Assembly: GCA_020796225.1 (NCBI GenBank)
Contig: CM036758.1
Location: 32,457,647-32,521,646, forward strand
DNA: 64,000 nucleotides
Source: Arion vulgaris
Taxonomy: Eukaryota; Mollusca; Gastropoda; Stylommatophora; Arionidae
Reading direction: 5' to 3'
Under the pieces are notes generated by a model that saw only the letters and a list, made by a program, of their open reading frames with translations, did no database searches and was not told the origin of the DNA. The position numbers were made by a program, and so were the translations under genes. Shown piece by piece: positions 62,551 to 64,000 of the stretch; the stretch's first letter is position 1; every line of letters starts with the position of its first letter.

Positions 62551-63390
62551 GTGAAAACTAAATCACTTCACACAAATTGTCTACGCAGACTAAACATAAT
62601 AAAATAGCAGGACAAAATCCCAGATACCAAAGTTCTCATAAGAACCAAGATCAAAAGCGTTGCAGAAATGCCCAATAGAAATGGGCCAGTCAAGCAGCTC
62701 GGATGCCTGATAAACGCATCCCAAAAGGAGGCAGACGAGCAATTGATGCATGAAGATTGAAGGAGGCAGACGATCAATTGATGCATGAAGATTGAAGGAG
62801 GCAGACGATCAGTTGATGTATGAAGATTGAAGGAGGCAGACGATCAGTTGATGGAAAGAAAAATAACGCTTTAAAGACACGTTTAAAGTGTCTTTAAAAT
62901 GTTTCAATGCCCGCGTGCCCAGCGTGTTCGTAGCGCGTTGGACTACGGGTGACAAGTCCTCTGTATGTGCGGGTTCAACTCCGCGAACTGGCAGAAAAGC
63001 TACAGGTTCCCCAGATTTACGGTGTTTGTGGCACCGAACCGAAGGGTTACGATGTCCATGACACCGAGCCGAAGATCTTTCAGCTCAAGTGCTTCTGGAT
63101 CGAAAAAAAAAACTGTTTCGATATAGACACCACGTGCTGGGAATACCTTGCGCAAGATCGTCAAATGTGGCACTGTAGCAACACAAGAAGTTGAGGCGCA
63201 CATAAATCGAGCTGCGCGAAAATGCAAAACATACAACACCCACATGCCTAACCTTGATCATGTATGCTCCACCTGTGATAAAGGATTGTGTTATAGGATT
63301 TGACTTTACAGTTATCTCCACACACACCAGAGAGGTACTGCAGCACACGCCTGAGGTTTTTGCTATCATCGCTTGCGACTAAAGGCTATT
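62550..63390 (+). mobile_element. LINE-Z relic interrupted by SINE-B
   Basis: 62570-62900 is a decayed RT C-terminal part (AATTGTCTACGCAGACTAAA) with a 36-bp unit (GATTGAAGGAGGCAGACGAT) repeated about three times. 63110-63390 is the zinc-finger part (compare 12300-12620). Confidence 0.7.
62909..63105 (+). mobile_element. SINE-B copy nested in LINE-Z
   Basis: GCCCGCGTGCCCAGCGTGTT, A-box-like TAGCGCGTTGG, B-box GGTTCAACTCC, then CACCGAACCGAAGGGTTACG and GTGCTTCTGGATCG-A(n). TGTTTCAAT and TGTTTCGAT flank it as the target duplication. Confidence 0.88.
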
Positions 63391-63419
63391 AGTTTGTAAT
63401 TGTAAAAACCTTATACTTA

Positions 63420-64000
63420 AATTGAAATGTATAGAACGAAACTTGATCACAAGAATAAGAATCAGACAATCAGTATTTTTCGTGCACATAATGCGAAGTG
63501 GATGTTTGAAACATCTGGTGACAACTTGTAAAATACAGGGAATGAGAGATCGCATCTTCTTCTTCTTCGATCGTTCTAGGCTTGTTTTTATCATTCTCTT
63601 TGTGATATATAAACAGCCAAACATCAGAACGTAATGTACGTGCACCACATTCAGCACCTATTTGAGCTCAGCTGCTTATCCTTCGGTGGGGTGTTCGATT
63701 TCAGCCAGCTATTTTGTGCGGATTCGCTTCTTTCCGCTAGTCTTAGACTGTCCCCAGCCAAACCCCCAAGGCAATAGGTTGCCATTTTCTTTCAGGGCAG
63801 CGACCCTTAGACGGCCTGCCATCCCGGGCTTATGAGCACCATCTACCCAACAAAACCGGTCGTTTTAGTGAACACCTTGGTTTGTCGCCCGTTCAGGTTG
63901 GTTTACGGTTTGCTCCGCTAGCCTTTGATTGTCCCCAATCAATCTACAAGGCAGCAGTGGTTCCCTGTTAAGTTACCACAAGAAGTCTCCGACAAAGAGC
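63420..64000 (+). repeat. LINE scrap and family E repeat at the right edge
   Basis: 63430-63545: RNLITRIRIRQSVFFVHIMR, matching 229-400 inverted. 63600-64000: family E (TTTGATTGTCCCCAATCAAT, AAGGCAGCAGTGGTTCCCTG), cut by the window edge. Confidence 0.7.

Overview
This window is animal nuclear DNA: split exons with GT/AG introns, many decayed non-LTR retrotransposons, tRNA-derived SINEs, hAT and piggyBac-type DNA elements, and very large minisatellites. No bacterial operon, rRNA gene, CRISPR array or intact tRNA gene was found. The host gene and the repeat style suggest an invertebrate, perhaps a mollusc or other lophotrochozoan; the species cannot be fixed from sequence alone.

One host gene is recognised. 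Twelve exons on the + strand between 30117 and 62057 join in a single consistent reading phase to a 461-residue N-terminal part of a secreted complement C3-like thioester protein: signal peptide, then macroglobulin domains MG1 to MG4 and the start of MG5. The gene runs off the right edge, so the anaphylatoxin, thioester and C345C parts are not here. Its introns are filled with transposons and tandem arrays. Several splice sites have been touched by these repeats: a duplicated in-frame acceptor at exon 4, a degenerate array that starts at the exon 6 donor, an 11-bp array that serves as the pyrimidine tract of exon 7, and LINE tails within about 10 to 25 bp of the exon 2 acceptor and the exon 10 donor. 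A phase-symmetric extra exon lies between exons 3 and 4.

Left region, 1-30000: almost wholly LINE C-terminal relics, SINEs, two DNA-transposon MITEs, a nested hAT element (9124-10640) and large arrays (29 bp x 53, 24 bp x 25, 68 bp x 9, 53 bp x 79, 40 bp x 13). Middle, 30000-42000: exons 1-6 with transposon-rich introns. Intron 6 (41309-53034) alone is 11.7 kb and holds an intact-ended hAT/ZMYM1-type element (42041-44691), a 4.4-kb array grown inside a SINE, and two further arrays. Right, 53000-64000: exons 7-12 separated by SINEs, LINE pieces, an 870-bp pyrimidine tract and a GA tract.

The unifying observation is that most large minisatellites here are internal expansions of identifiable pieces of transposons (a SINE A box, reverse-transcriptase C-terminal codons, LINE 3' tails). 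The parent element usually continues on one or both sides of the array. Roughly a quarter of the window is tandem array. Element names such as LINE-K or SINE-A are local labels used only to link copies inside this window.
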